Below are positions 42,153 through 50,838 of a stretch of DNA of 64,000 nucleotides, piece by piece. Every line of letters starts with the position of its first letter. Within the stretch, counting starts at the first letter, position 1. The stretch is from Levilactobacillus tujiorum (GTDB lineage: Bacteria > Bacillota > Bacilli > Lactobacillales > Lactobacillaceae). A model generated the notes under the pieces. It saw only the letters and a list, made by a program, of their open reading frames with translations, was not told where the DNA came from and made no database searches. The stretch is taken from assembly GCF_012641185.1 (NCBI RefSeq), contig NZ_JAAXLK010000005.1, positions 62,001-126,000 of the forward strand. The letters are read 5' to 3'. Made by a program: the position numbers and the translations under genes.

Positions 42153-43961
42153 ATGGAGCAGGAATTATTATATCCGGTAACGAATAAATGCCGGTTTGAT
42201 CGGGCCCTGGATGGGTTATGGGAATTTAAATTCGATCGGGCGAGTCAGGGGGTGGCCCGGCATTGGCAAGAAAAGCTCCCGGAACCAATTGACATGCCCG
42301 TCCCGGCTAGCTTCAATGATTTCTTTACCGATAAGGATTCACGTGAATTTACGGGTGACTTTTGGTATGCCAAGCAGGTTTTCATCCCTAGCTCGCTGCG
42401 CGGACAACGGATTGGTCTGCGGTTCGGTGCCGCAACGCATCGGGCAACGGTCTACGTGAATGGACAAGAGATCCGGCAGCATGAAGGTGGTTTCTTGCCG
42501 TTTCTAGTGGACCTGACGTCGGTGGTAAAGTTTGACGAATTGAACTACGTTGCCGTGAAAATGAACAATGAGCTTCATCGCGATGCGTTGCCGGCTGGCG
42601 ACACCGCGGTGCTAAAGAATGGAAAGAAAATGGCGAAACCATTCTTTGACTTTTACAATTACTCGGGGCTCAACCGCAGCGTACATTTGATTGCGACGCC
42701 GCAAAATCACGTGGTGGATTACACCGCCACCTCTACGCTAAAGGATGATGTGGCTACGGTGCACTATACCGTGACCACCAGTCAGGCTGCGGCTAGCGTT
42801 AGCGTGACGCTCAGTGATGAGCAGGGGCAAGTGGTAGCCACTGGCAATGGACGAGCCGGCGACCTAGTCGTTCAGCAGCCATTGCTGTGGAATGTCCGCG
42901 ATGCTCACCTGTACACGCTGACCATTAAGCTGACGGCAAATGATCAACTCATTGATGAGTACAGCGATCAGATTGGGATTCGGACGATTATCATTGCTGG
43001 TCATCAGATTCTAGTCAATAATCAGCCCGTTTACCTCAAGGGATTCGGCCGCCACGAGGATAGTATTTACGCTGGCCGGGCGTTCGACCTGAACGTTGAG
43101 AAGCGTGACTTTGAATTAATGAAATGGATGGGTGCTAATTCATTTAGAACGTCCCACTACCCATACGATGAAGAAGTTTACCGTTTCGCTGATCGCGAGG
43201 GCTTCTTGATCATTGACGAAGTGCCAGCTGTGGGCTTCAAGATGGCGGCGGCCAGCTTCTTAGGTGGGCTGGATCAGTCCTTCTTTGACGGTGATTGGAC
43301 GACGGAATTGTATAAGAAACATCTGGATCAGATCACGGATATGATTCATCGCGATAAGAACCATCCGAGTGTGTTGGCGTGGAGTCTCTTGAATGAACCG
43401 GATACGTCTAGCCAATCGGCAGTGCCGTACTTTGAAAAGTTGTTCGCGGATACTAAGGCGTTGGACCCAGAGCGGCGGCCACGAACCTTCACGCTGAACG
43501 AGGACGATACGTTTGATACGTCGTACTGCAAGCAATTCCCAGACTTTTATCTGTTGAATCGGTATCCCGGCTGGTATCACAAGTGGGGCTATGAAATTTC
43601 CGATGGTGAGGCCGGCTTGCGTGAGGAACTCGACAAGTGGGCGGCTTCAGACATTGACAAGCCAGTTGTCTTCTCCGAATATGGTGCTGACACCGAGCCG
43701 GGGCTGCATAAATTGCCTTCAGTGATGTGGAGTGAAGAGTATCAGATTGAACTGCTCCAAATGTTTAACCGGGTCTTTGACGACTACGACTTCATCCGAG
43801 GTGAGCAACCGTGGAACTTGGCCGATTTTCAAACGGTCGAAGGCAACATGCGGGTTAACGGCAATAAGAAGGGCCTCTTTACGCGAGACCGGCAACCCAA
43901 GAGCGCGGCGTTCTACCTGCGTAAGCGCTGGTTAGGGATTGATCATAACTTTAAGAACTAG
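42153..43961 (+). CDS. uidA: Beta-glucuronidase, glycoside hydrolase family 2
   Basis: Cytoplasmic GH2 enzyme of 602 residues that releases glucuronic acid from beta-glucuronides. The three GH2 domains are present: sugar-binding (1-180), immunoglobulin-like (181-275) and TIM barrel (from about 276). The acid/base Glu415 is in SLLNEPDTSS and the nucleophile Glu509 in FSEYGADT. Further residues shared with Escherichia coli UidA are GFGRHEDSIYAGRAFD, RTSHYPYDEEV and GNKKGLFTRDRQPKSAAF; the Asn-x-Lys pair in the last recognises the carboxylate. It follows the DUF2264 gene by 24 bp. The ATG at 42153 is used; a TTG at 42135 overlaps the ribosome site. A terminator and a composite repeat follow. Confidence 0.94.
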   Translation: MEQELLYPVTNKCRFDRALDGLWEFKFDRASQGVARHWQEKLPEPIDMPVPASFNDFFTDKDSREFTGDFWYAKQVFIPSSLRGQRIGLRFGAATHRATVYVNGQEIRQHEGGFLPFLVDLTSVVKFDELNYVAVKMNNELHRDALPAGDTAVLKNGKKMAKPFFDFYNYSGLNRSVHLIATPQNHVVDYTATSTLKDDVATVHYTVTTSQAAASVSVTLSDEQGQVVATGNGRAGDLVVQQPLLWNVRDAHLYTLTIKLTANDQLIDEYSDQIGIRTIIIAGHQILVNNQPVYLKGFGRHEDSIYAGRAFDLNVEKRDFELMKWMGANSFRTSHYPYDEEVYRFADREGFLIIDEVPAVGFKMAAASFLGGLDQSFFDGDWTTELYKKHLDQITDMIHRDKNHPSVLAWSLLNEPDTSSQSAVPYFEKLFADTKALDPERRPRTFTLNEDDTFDTSYCKQFPDFYLLNRYPGWYHKWGYEISDGEAGLREELDKWAASDIDKPVVFSEYGADTEPGLHKLPSVMWSEEYQIELLQMFNRVFDDYDFIRGEQPWNLADFQTVEGNMRVNGNKKGLFTRDRQPKSAAFYLRKRWLGIDHNFKN

Positions 43962-44057
43962 GGTCGGTTCCAACGATCCCCAGTTACGAAGCGCCAGGTT
44001 TAAGGCGTTCCGGTTACGCAGGGATGGCTGTCGCTTGATTCCTAGCTGAACAATAAA

Positions 44058-44104
44058 GACCCGCAGTGAAACCAATGAGGAAACCTTGGCTTTACTGCGG
44101 GTCT
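44058..44104. terminator. Terminator of the beta-glucuronidase operon
   Basis: Stem GACCCGCAGTGAAACCAA / TTGGCTTTACTGCGGGTC with G-U pairs and a ten-base loop. Confidence 0.85.
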
Positions 44105-44163
44105 TGTAGTTAACACTTGAGATCTTAAAAGAACAGATTATATTCAAATTGATAGGTTGCCTA

Positions 44164-44583
44164 TTACCGTCACCTGCGGCTGCCAACGATTCCGGCTGCT
44201 GTGGGGACCGCCTGCGGCCTAAGAAGCGGTCCTCCGGCTCGGTTGGAAGCCTGACCAAGACCGTCAGTCTCCCAACACGTCCCACGCTGTAAACCGAGTG
44301 AGAAACCTCGGGCAACAGCGTCGACACAGCTGCCTCCATCATTGGCTTCCTCCGGTTAAGTGGGTGATTTGCCAAGTAGCGTAGGTTAAGGTGAACAGAT
44401 CACCATTATTAGCCGTGAGTGAGTCAACTTTGGGCTCAGCCGTGGGATTTACCAAGTGTTTACTTGGTAAATGGCGTCTTTGAGACGTGTTTTTCGGCTC
44501 AAAGCGAGGTCAGAGACCGTTCTGTGGCTCTGGCCGTCCTCCCCACAGCGATCCAGCCCAAAGTTGGCGAACGGTAAGGCGAT
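44164..44583 (+). repeat. Composite structured repeat, copy 1 (modules B and A)
   Basis: Module B is at about 44164-44360 and module A at 44410-44583, both in forward orientation, in the gap between the convergent uidA and LacI genes. Module A's outer stem CAACTTTGGGCT / AGCCCAAAGTTG carries a C-G pair where the solo copy has T-A. Module B here has GTTGGAAGCCTGA / TCAGTCTCCCAAC, where copy 3 has GTTTG / CAAAC. Directly after it, 44604-44621 repeats the B end in inverse orientation (GGCAGCCGCAGGTG). The spacer between modules is shorter (50 bp) than in the other copies. Confidence 0.88.
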
Positions 44584-44663
44584 GGACGCCCCAGTCTAGC
44601 TGGTTTGGCAGCCGCAGGTGGCAGTAATTATCAAAATTGGCAAAGAATTGATTATTGCCAGCG

Positions 44664-45659
44664 TTACAGGCTACTGTCGCGCTTGATGATGCGGGTGCTG
44701 ATGACGACGGATTCGGGGATCTTGTTGGGATTCTTGATCTGCTCTTGTAAGAGATCGAAGGCCCGTTCACCCATGATTTCCGTGTAGACGTGAACCGTCG
44801 TGAGCGCAGGGTAAGCGTATTTGGCAATCGCCACGTCGTTAAAACTGATGATGTTGACGCGATCGGGAACTTGAATCTCGTGTTGTTTCAGTGCCTTGAG
44901 GGCTCCAATGGCCATGGAATCACTCCCGATGATGAAGGCGTGGGGCAGATTGTCCTGCAGCGTCGTGATGGCGTGCTCCATCAAAAGGTAGCCGGAGTCG
45001 GGGCCATAACTACCAGTGAAGAGGTAATCCGGGTTGAAGAGATTTTCCTGCGCCATGCGGTTGCGGTAGGTGGTAGCCCGGGGATCGTAGACGGCGTTGT
45101 GTTCCGTCAGGGTTTCTTCCTGACCGGCGATGAGGCCAATGTCTGTGATACCCTCAGCCAGATAGTGATTAATAATCCAGTTGATCGGCGTTAGAAAATC
45201 ACTCTGGACACTGTCGAAGCCGTAGAGTAGATAATTTTCTCCTATGAACACCAAGGGCTTATGGTAGTCGGCCAGCCGGTGAATCTCGGATTCGTCGTAT
45301 TTACCCACGGCAATGATCCCCGAATAATCAGCGAGGGCGATGTGGTCGATGTGATTAAAGGAAATAGTATCGACGGAGACACCGCCGCTCAGGGCGCGGG
45401 TCTCGATGCCGTACTGAATTTGATAATAGTATAGATCATTCAATTCTTCTTGATCGGAGTGCCATTGGACCACAGCGATTTTTGTCCCAGATTGTTTAGC
45501 CTTCTTGGGTTTCTTCTTGTACTGAAGCTTTTCGGCGACTTCCAGGACTTTACGCCGGGTGTCTTCGCTGACAGCTAGCGTGGCGTCGTAGTTTAAAATG
45601 CGGGAGACGGTGGAAGCCGATACCCCAGCATTTTTAGCCACGTCTTTAATGGTTGTCAT
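44664..45659 (-). CDS. LacI-family transcriptional regulator
   Basis: Repressor of 331 residues. The N-terminal DNA-binding domain reads TTIKDVAKNAGVSASTVSRI with the hinge helix at about residues 45-58. The effector domain contains GIIAVGKYDESE, HAFIIGSDSMAIGAL and SFNDVAIAKYAYPALTTV, typical of galactose or glucuronide-type regulators such as EbgR and GalR. The ATG at 45659 has GGAGGG six bases upstream. The gene is divergent from the GH59-like hydrolase gene, and an AAACGTTT palindrome in the gap (45738-45745) is a plausible operator. It probably controls the glycan cluster on both sides. Confidence 0.92.
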   Translation of the reverse strand: MTTIKDVAKNAGVSASTVSRILNYDATLAVSEDTRRKVLEVAEKLQYKKKPKKAKQSGTKIAVVQWHSDQEELNDLYYYQIQYGIETRALSGGVSVDTISFNHIDHIALADYSGIIAVGKYDESEIHRLADYHKPLVFIGENYLLYGFDSVQSDFLTPINWIINHYLAEGITDIGLIAGQEETLTEHNAVYDPRATTYRNRMAQENLFNPDYLFTGSYGPDSGYLLMEHAITTLQDNLPHAFIIGSDSMAIGALKALKQHEIQVPDRVNIISFNDVAIAKYAYPALTTVHVYTEIMGERAFDLLQEQIKNPNKIPESVVISTRIIKRDSSL

Positions 45660-45804
45660 GGATAGCCCTCCTTTGGTTAGAATGGTGGAATAAGTCAATT
45701 GATACCAGTGTCTATATTATAGCCGTAAAAATTGAAGAAACGTTTATTAATAGTGAAACTTCTTATTTTCTTCATGGTTTGTAGATGGGAGTGTGCCAGC
45801 GATT

Positions 45805-48336
45805 ATGAATACAACACAAGTTAACATTGACGGGGATCTATTGGAAACAACCGCACAAGATGCCAACACGTTTAAAGGGTTTGGTTATCTAAGTTGTAAT
45901 AATTCCTCGCGTTTATTATTAGATTATAAAGCAGAACAGCCAGCTAGTTATCAGCAAATCCTCCAGATTTTATTTGGTGGGCGCCACCCGCTGATGACGA
46001 TGGTTAAGGTTGAATTGGGAGACGATGCGAATACGTCATCCGGCACAGAGCCGACCACAAAACGGTCTGCGGATGAGCCCGCCAACGTTTTGCGGGGGGC
46101 TGGCTACCAGTTGATCGCCGACGTGAAGAAAATCAATCCGCAGGTGAAAACCAGTTTATTGCGGTGGGGTGAGCCAGGGTACTTGCGGCCCCTTTGGCAG
46201 GCTGTGAAGGGGGCCGATCCAGACCATGATGTAAGCGAGGCGGCCTTCGAGCCCATGTATCAACTGTATAAGCAGACCATTGTGGCGGCGTACCAGCAAT
46301 TTGGGTATTTGTTCGATTACGTTGATCCGGATCGCAATGAGACGAAACACCCGATGTACCGGTGGATTAAATGGTTTGCGGACCGCTTGCGGCATGATAC
46401 GGACTTCCCGGCGGATTTTCCTGTGACGCGCTACCAACAGATAAAGTTGGTGGCCGCTGATCAAAATTATGAAACGGATTTTGGCGATGGCCTCCTCAAA
46501 GATCCAGAACTGCTCAAGCAGGTTGCAGCGGCGGGCTATCATTACAATACCGATGATGGTCCCCACAATCAATACAAACGCTTAGCGGATGAGCAGCACC
46601 ACGAGGTCTGGTACAGCGAGGGCATTGCTCCCATGACGTTTGGCAAATACCGCGTGCGGGCAAGCTCCGGGGATGGTATCGGCGGAAAGCAAAGTGGTTT
46701 GGATGTCGCCAACCGATTGATTAAGAGCTACGTGAACTCTCGGCGGACCTTTTATATTTTTCAGCCAGCGGTCTCCGCTTACTATCCCGGGGTGAACTAC
46801 AGCCACAAGGAATTGATTACAGCTAGCCACCCCTGGTCTGGGTACTTCGAAGTGGATAATGTCGGGTTACAGATCATGAAGCACTTTACTGATTTTGCCC
46901 AGGCAGGTTGGCACGAGACGCAGCCTTGGCGGTATTTGCCGAGCGCCTGTGGGAGTCAGGTTGGTGGAACTGAGAATTTGACGAGTCACACCGCCGCGCC
47001 GAGCTTCTTGACGTTGATGGCTCCGGATAGGCAGAACTTCTCCACGATCTTCGTGAATGACAGCGCGGAACCCCGGCTGTATAAGCTAAGCCTCAGCCAT
47101 TTACCAGCGATGGGCAAGCCGATCACCGTTTGGGAAAGCCGGGGACCAGAATCAGGGCAATCCTACGATAGTGGGCTAAAACAACCGCGGGAGACGTTAG
47201 TGGCGCAGGCGGGTCACCTCCAGGTTATGGTGCGGGCCCATTCGATTGTGACGGCGACGACGCTGGATCTCGTTAATGATCCCGAGGTGGTTTACCACCG
47301 GCAAGTTGCGCCCGTAACGAATGATCTGTTGGACGTTGCGGACAGTCAGGATATCTATTACCAAGATGACTTCGGCTATGCGGCTCAATATCAGGCTAAG
47401 CGTGGTGGCACGCCGCGCTATACGACGGATCAGGGGGGCGCATTTGAAGTCACGGTTCGCCAAGGACAAGGCGTCTTGCGCCAACAAATTACGGAAGCCG
47501 AGCGCGCGTTGGATTGGGAATACTCGTTTGCCCCGAATCTGACCCTGGGGGATGACCGTTGGCACAATTACACGGTAGCGGTGACCGTGACCTTCGATCA
47601 GCAAACGCAGCAAAATTCGCCGACTGGCAATTACTTCGGTATCGGTTTGTATCAGGTTACGGACGTTAAGGGCCGCCTGGAGAGTGCGCCCTACGTCTTT
47701 AAACTAGCAACGGATGGGAGTTGTCAGCTGATTCGGGAAGATCGGGTGGTTGGCTTAGCCTACGTGGATAACCTGGATCTCGCGCAACCCCAGCATCTAA
47801 ACTTTGGCGTGCAGGACAATCGCCTGACTGCGACCGTCAATGGGCAGACGGTGTTGACGTACGTTGATACGGCCAATCCGCACTATAGCGGTCGGGTTAA
47901 ATTAGGGACGGGATATTATCACACGGAGATTTCACAGATCGTGGTTAGAAAAAATCATGCGGTGGATAGCGTGCAGTATCAGCGGGTCGATGACCTTGAC
48001 GAGCGCCTGACGTATCGTGGTCCTTGGCAACACGTCTGTGGTCTGGGCAATACGATTTGGAATCGCACCCTGTCGACGGGACCAGCTGGTGACGATACGC
48101 AAGTGGCTTTTGATTTCACGGGAACTGGGTTTGCCCTGTATGGCCAGCAGCCAACGACCAGTCGACTAACCGTCAAAGTGGATGGACAGGTGTTAGTGGC
48201 CAACTACGCCCCGCAACCGGCAGCGGATAAAGCTGAAAACGCGATCTTCACGGGACTATCAGCGGTTAAACATCACGTCACCATTGGCGTTACAGCTGGA
48301 AGCTATACACTAGATGCCGTGGGCTTTTATCGGTAA
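45805..48336 (+). CDS. GH59-like glycosidase (galactocerebrosidase-type), cytoplasmic
   Basis: Protein of 843 residues with no signal peptide. The N-terminal barrel resembles galactocerebrosidase: GFGYLSCNNSSRLLLDY, MVKVELGDDANTSSGTEPT and VKTSLLRWGEPGYL. The likely acid/base is Glu179 (DPDRNETKHP), matching Glu182 of human GALC, and the likely nucleophile is Glu272 in VWYSEGIAPM. Two beta-sandwich regions follow the barrel, the last (from about residue 690) being lectin-like. The start is uncertain. An ATG lies at 45805 and a GTG at 45793; GGGAG at 45787-45791 is a little far from the ATG and too close to the GTG. A beta-galactosidic substrate is expected, perhaps a galactosyl oligosaccharide rather than a sphingolipid. 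Confidence 0.75.
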   Translation: MNTTQVNIDGDLLETTAQDANTFKGFGYLSCNNSSRLLLDYKAEQPASYQQILQILFGGRHPLMTMVKVELGDDANTSSGTEPTTKRSADEPANVLRGAGYQLIADVKKINPQVKTSLLRWGEPGYLRPLWQAVKGADPDHDVSEAAFEPMYQLYKQTIVAAYQQFGYLFDYVDPDRNETKHPMYRWIKWFADRLRHDTDFPADFPVTRYQQIKLVAADQNYETDFGDGLLKDPELLKQVAAAGYHYNTDDGPHNQYKRLADEQHHEVWYSEGIAPMTFGKYRVRASSGDGIGGKQSGLDVANRLIKSYVNSRRTFYIFQPAVSAYYPGVNYSHKELITASHPWSGYFEVDNVGLQIMKHFTDFAQAGWHETQPWRYLPSACGSQVGGTENLTSHTAAPSFLTLMAPDRQNFSTIFVNDSAEPRLYKLSLSHLPAMGKPITVWESRGPESGQSYDSGLKQPRETLVAQAGHLQVMVRAHSIVTATTLDLVNDPEVVYHRQVAPVTNDLLDVADSQDIYYQDDFGYAAQYQAKRGGTPRYTTDQGGAFEVTVRQGQGVLRQQITEAERALDWEYSFAPNLTLGDDRWHNYTVAVTVTFDQQTQQNSPTGNYFGIGLYQVTDVKGRLESAPYVFKLATDGSCQLIREDRVVGLAYVDNLDLAQPQHLNFGVQDNRLTATVNGQTVLTYVDTANPHYSGRVKLGTGYYHTEISQIVVRKNHAVDSVQYQRVDDLDERLTYRGPWQHVCGLGNTIWNRTLSTGPAGDDTQVAFDFTGTGFALYGQQPTTSRLTVKVDGQVLVANYAPQPAADKAENAIFTGLSAVKHHVTIGVTAGSYTLDAVGFYR

Positions 48337-48411
48337 AAAACGTTGTGGATGGTGCCGCTTTGAATGAAGTGCTACACTCAAAACAACTAAGGACTGAAAG
48401 GGTGACGATCA

Positions 48412-48909
48412 ATGCCACAGGCAGATGTATTGTTGGTGATTGACGCTCAGAATGGCTTGAACCGAGCCGCGGGGTATAGCGCGTTAATCGACCGAATCAA
48501 CGAACGACTCGATCTGTATCATGATGAGGAACGACCCGTTATTTTCATGCAGCACACGGATGAGGAGTTGCCGTATGGGAGCGATGCTTGGCGGCTGGAT
48601 ACGCGGCTACATCGACAGATGACAGACACTGTGATCTTGAAGTACCATACGGACGTCTTTTATGAAACGGGCTTGGTCGATCGCTTACAGCACATGACCA
48701 TTGGCAGCATTGAAATTTGTGGCTTGCAGACGGAGTATTGTGTGGATACCGCCATTCGCGTTGGGCATGACCAGGGATTTGATATGATGACAATTTCTGG
48801 GATGAGCACGACGTTTGATACCCCTGAGCTGCCCGCTGCGGTCATTCGTCGCCACCACGAGGGGATTTGGGACGGTAGTTTTGCGACGGTTTATCAACCG
48901 TTCGAATAA
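48412..48909 (+). CDS. Isochorismatase-family cysteine hydrolase
   Basis: Cytoplasmic hydrolase of 165 residues. The catalytic triad residues are visible: Asp in LLVIDAQNG, Lys in VILKYHTDVFYETGL and Cys in EICGLQTEYCVDTAI. Members hydrolyse nicotinamide, ureidoacrylate, carbamoyl or isochorismate substrates, and the particular one cannot be told. The GAAAGGGTGA site precedes the ATG at 48412. The gene follows the GH59-like gene after 75 bp, probably with its own promoter, and ends in a strong terminator. Confidence 0.88.
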   Translation: MPQADVLLVIDAQNGLNRAAGYSALIDRINERLDLYHDEERPVIFMQHTDEELPYGSDAWRLDTRLHRQMTDTVILKYHTDVFYETGLVDRLQHMTIGSIEICGLQTEYCVDTAIRVGHDQGFDMMTISGMSTTFDTPELPAAVIRRHHEGIWDGSFATVYQPFE

Positions 48910-48917
48910 ATGTCTTT

Positions 48918-48964
48918 TAAAACTAGCTAGTGTATAATTTAATTATGCACTAGCTAGTTTTTTG
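48918..48964. terminator. Terminator of the isochorismatase-like gene
   Basis: Stem AAAACTAGCTAGTG / CACTAGCTAGTTTT with T run. Confidence 0.88.
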
Positions 48965-49005
48965 GCCTCAGTGAGCGGCAGTGATAACTGAAAGGAAGCT
49001 CAGAA

Positions 49006-49485
49006 ATGACAACGATTTATGACTTTAAGGAAACGGAAATGAATGGGCAACACATTGATTTTAATGATTATCGCGGCAAGGTGCTCCTGATCGTAAATAC
49101 GGCAAGCAAGTGTGGTCTGGCCCCCCAGCTCGAAGGCCTTGAGGCGTTGTATCAAAAATACCATGGGCAGGGATTAGAAATTTTGGGACTACCCTCCAAT
49201 CAATTTCACCAAGAGCTGGATTCGGATGAGGCGACCAGTGATTTTTGCCAACTACACTATGGCGTGACCTTTCCGATGACCAAACGTATCTGGGTCAACG
49301 GTGCGCAGGAAGACCCGTTATACAGCTATTTGAAGGCTACGGCGGGCCATGGCCGCATCAAGTGGAATTTCACTAAGTTCTTGCTTGGTCGAGATGGCCA
49401 ACTGATTGACCGCTATGCACCAGTGGCGAAGCCGGCAGCCTTGGAGACGCCCATTGTTCAGGCGTTAGCGGCAGCCGTTGATTAG
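49006..49485 (+). CDS. Glutathione peroxidase family protein (thioredoxin-type peroxidase)
   Basis: Protein of 159 residues of the GPx/BsaA family, which reduces hydrogen peroxide and organic peroxides; bacterial members use thioredoxin as donor. The catalytic triad is seen: Cys in NTASKCGLAPQ, Gln in LPSNQF and Trp in IKWNFTKF. The other conserved cysteine of the family is replaced in the NQFHQELDSDEAT segment (usually FGGQEPG). The reading frame starts at 49006 with AAAGGAAG upstream. It is monocistronic with a terminator after it. Confidence 0.92.
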   Translation: MTTIYDFKETEMNGQHIDFNDYRGKVLLIVNTASKCGLAPQLEGLEALYQKYHGQGLEILGLPSNQFHQELDSDEATSDFCQLHYGVTFPMTKRIWVNGAQEDPLYSYLKATAGHGRIKWNFTKFLLGRDGQLIDRYAPVAKPAALETPIVQALAAAVD

Positions 49486-49495
49486 CTTGACTACG

Positions 49496-49540
49496 TAAAA
49501 ACGTTGATGACCGTGCAAAATGGTCGTCAACGTTTTTTAT
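49496..49540 (+). terminator. Terminator of the glutathione peroxidase gene
   Basis: Stem AAAAACGTTGATGACC / GGTCGTCAACGTTTTT with T run. The composite repeat begins ten bases after it. Confidence 0.9.
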
Positions 49541-49549
49541 TTTAAGCCT

Positions 49550-49960
49550 GCCGCCTTGCCGTTCGTCAACTTTGAGCTGGAACGCTGTGGGGAGAACGGC
49601 TCGAGCCAAAAGATCACGTCTCAAAGGCGCCATTTCCCAAGAGAATCACTTGGAAAATCCCACGGCTTCAAATTTGACTCGCTCACGACTACGTTGAAGT
49701 TTGGCAACGACTATTGGTTAATTGATGATCCGTCAGTTGTTTGAGCCATTTTTGATTCAACGACTGTCTTAACCGAAGGAGGGCAGAGGTGGAGCCAGCT
49801 GTGTCGACGGTGTTAGCCGATTCTCGGCTTACAGCGTGGGACGTGTTGGGAGACCGGTGAACTGCCGGGCTTCCAACCGAGCCGGAGGACCGCTTCTCAG
49901 GCCGCAGGTGGTCCCCACAGCAGGCGGAATCTCTGCCAGCCGCAGGTGACTGGTTTAAGC
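49550..49960 (-). repeat. Composite structured repeat, copy 2 (reverse orientation, module A partly deleted)
   Basis: Read on the minus strand, module B is 49960-49768 and module A is 49691-49550. Module A is only about 140 bp because roughly 30 bases of its central hairpin are missing between CTCGAGCC and AAAGATCACG. The outer stem remains. Module B keeps the hairpin AGCCGAGAATCGGCT. It lies in the convergent gap between the glutathione peroxidase and response regulator genes. Confidence 0.87.
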
Positions 49961-50005
49961 TATTTTGTAGTCACTTCTTACAACTGGGAATTCTAGGAGC
50001 TCGCA

Positions 50006-50836
50006 TCAAACCTCCTGTACCAAGCCGTCGAAGAAGCGTTTGAGGGACGTTTTTCCGCGGGTACTGCGTTCGCCTTCCAAGTAGAGCATTTCACTACGCA
50101 CATTTTTATATTCGTAAAGGGTGTTGGCGTACTCCACCACAATTTCATCGCCCATATCGTCTAAGCACAAGTGCGCCAGGTTAGTGAGCCCCGTCTTGAT
50201 AGCCCGGCGTACGCGTTGAAAGACGATCTTTTTCTCGCGGTCGTCAATGTGGTAGGCGGCATTGAAGTCGATTTCGCGGAAGCTGAGCTGATGGTCGATC
50301 ATGATCTGGGTAATGGCTAGGATGTCGGCGGAACCAGCTTCAGAAGTGATACCCAGAAAACGGAGGATTGATAGGATTTTTTCTTTTTGTTCTTGGTGGG
50401 GATCGACCGTTGGTGTTGGCGTAATGCCGCCGCCAATGAGAGATTGAATATCGTTTAGCTTGGTGGCCATTTGGACACTTTGAGCGACTTTTTCCACGAC
50501 AGTTTTGACTTCAATCAGGTTAATCGGCTTATCAATGAAAAATTCAATCCCAGCCTGGTAGGCTTCGGCACGTAGATCGGCGTCCTTGACTTGGGAGATC
50601 ATGATGAACCGTAATTCGGGGTGGAGAGCTTTCATTTTCCCGACGAGTTCAGTCCCGGACATGCCGGGCATGAGGAGATCCACCAGGACAATGTCAACGT
50701 CGAGGCGCATCATATCTGCCATGGCCTGCGGTGCGGCTGCGGCGGTTCCCACAACGCTGTTAGCAGAATCTTGTTCCAGAATTCGCCGGAGCATCATAGG
50801 AATTGCGGGGTCGTCATCAACAATGTAGAAATTCAT
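50006..50836 (-). CDS. Response regulator of the GlnL/YcbB type
   Basis: Two-domain regulator of 276 residues. The receiver domain (1-120) contains the acidic pair IVDDDPAIP, the phosphorylated Asp in IVLVDLLMPGMSG and the Lys in FFIDKPINL. The C-terminal part (from about residue 150, KILSILRFLGI, REIDFNAAYHID, QRVRRAIKTGL) matches the YcbB domain of Bacillus GlnL, which activates glutamine transport and glutaminase genes. It starts two bases after the kinase stop, so the pair is cotranscribed. The real targets here are unknown; the gene lies next to the arginine catabolism genes. Confidence 0.88.
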   Translation of the reverse strand: MNFYIVDDDPAIPMMLRRILEQDSANSVVGTAAAAPQAMADMMRLDVDIVLVDLLMPGMSGTELVGKMKALHPELRFIMISQVKDADLRAEAYQAGIEFFIDKPINLIEVKTVVEKVAQSVQMATKLNDIQSLIGGGITPTPTVDPHQEQKEKILSILRFLGITSEAGSADILAITQIMIDHQLSFREIDFNAAYHIDDREKKIVFQRVRRAIKTGLTNLAHLCLDDMGDEIVVEYANTLYEYKNVRSEMLYLEGERSTRGKTSLKRFFDGLVQEV

Positions 50837-50838
50837 GG

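Noticed and set aside
43932-44375. Minus-strand reading frame of 147 codons
   Set aside because: It covers the uidA terminator and repeat module B; the translation is low in typical protein features and no start signal is present.
44510-44827. Minus-strand reading frame of 105 codons overlapping the LacI gene end
   Set aside because: Shadow of the LacI gene and repeat A; composition is Arg/Ser-rich and unlike a real protein.
49520-49744. Plus-strand reading frame of 74 codons
   Set aside because: It lies within repeat copy 2 and has no conserved features.
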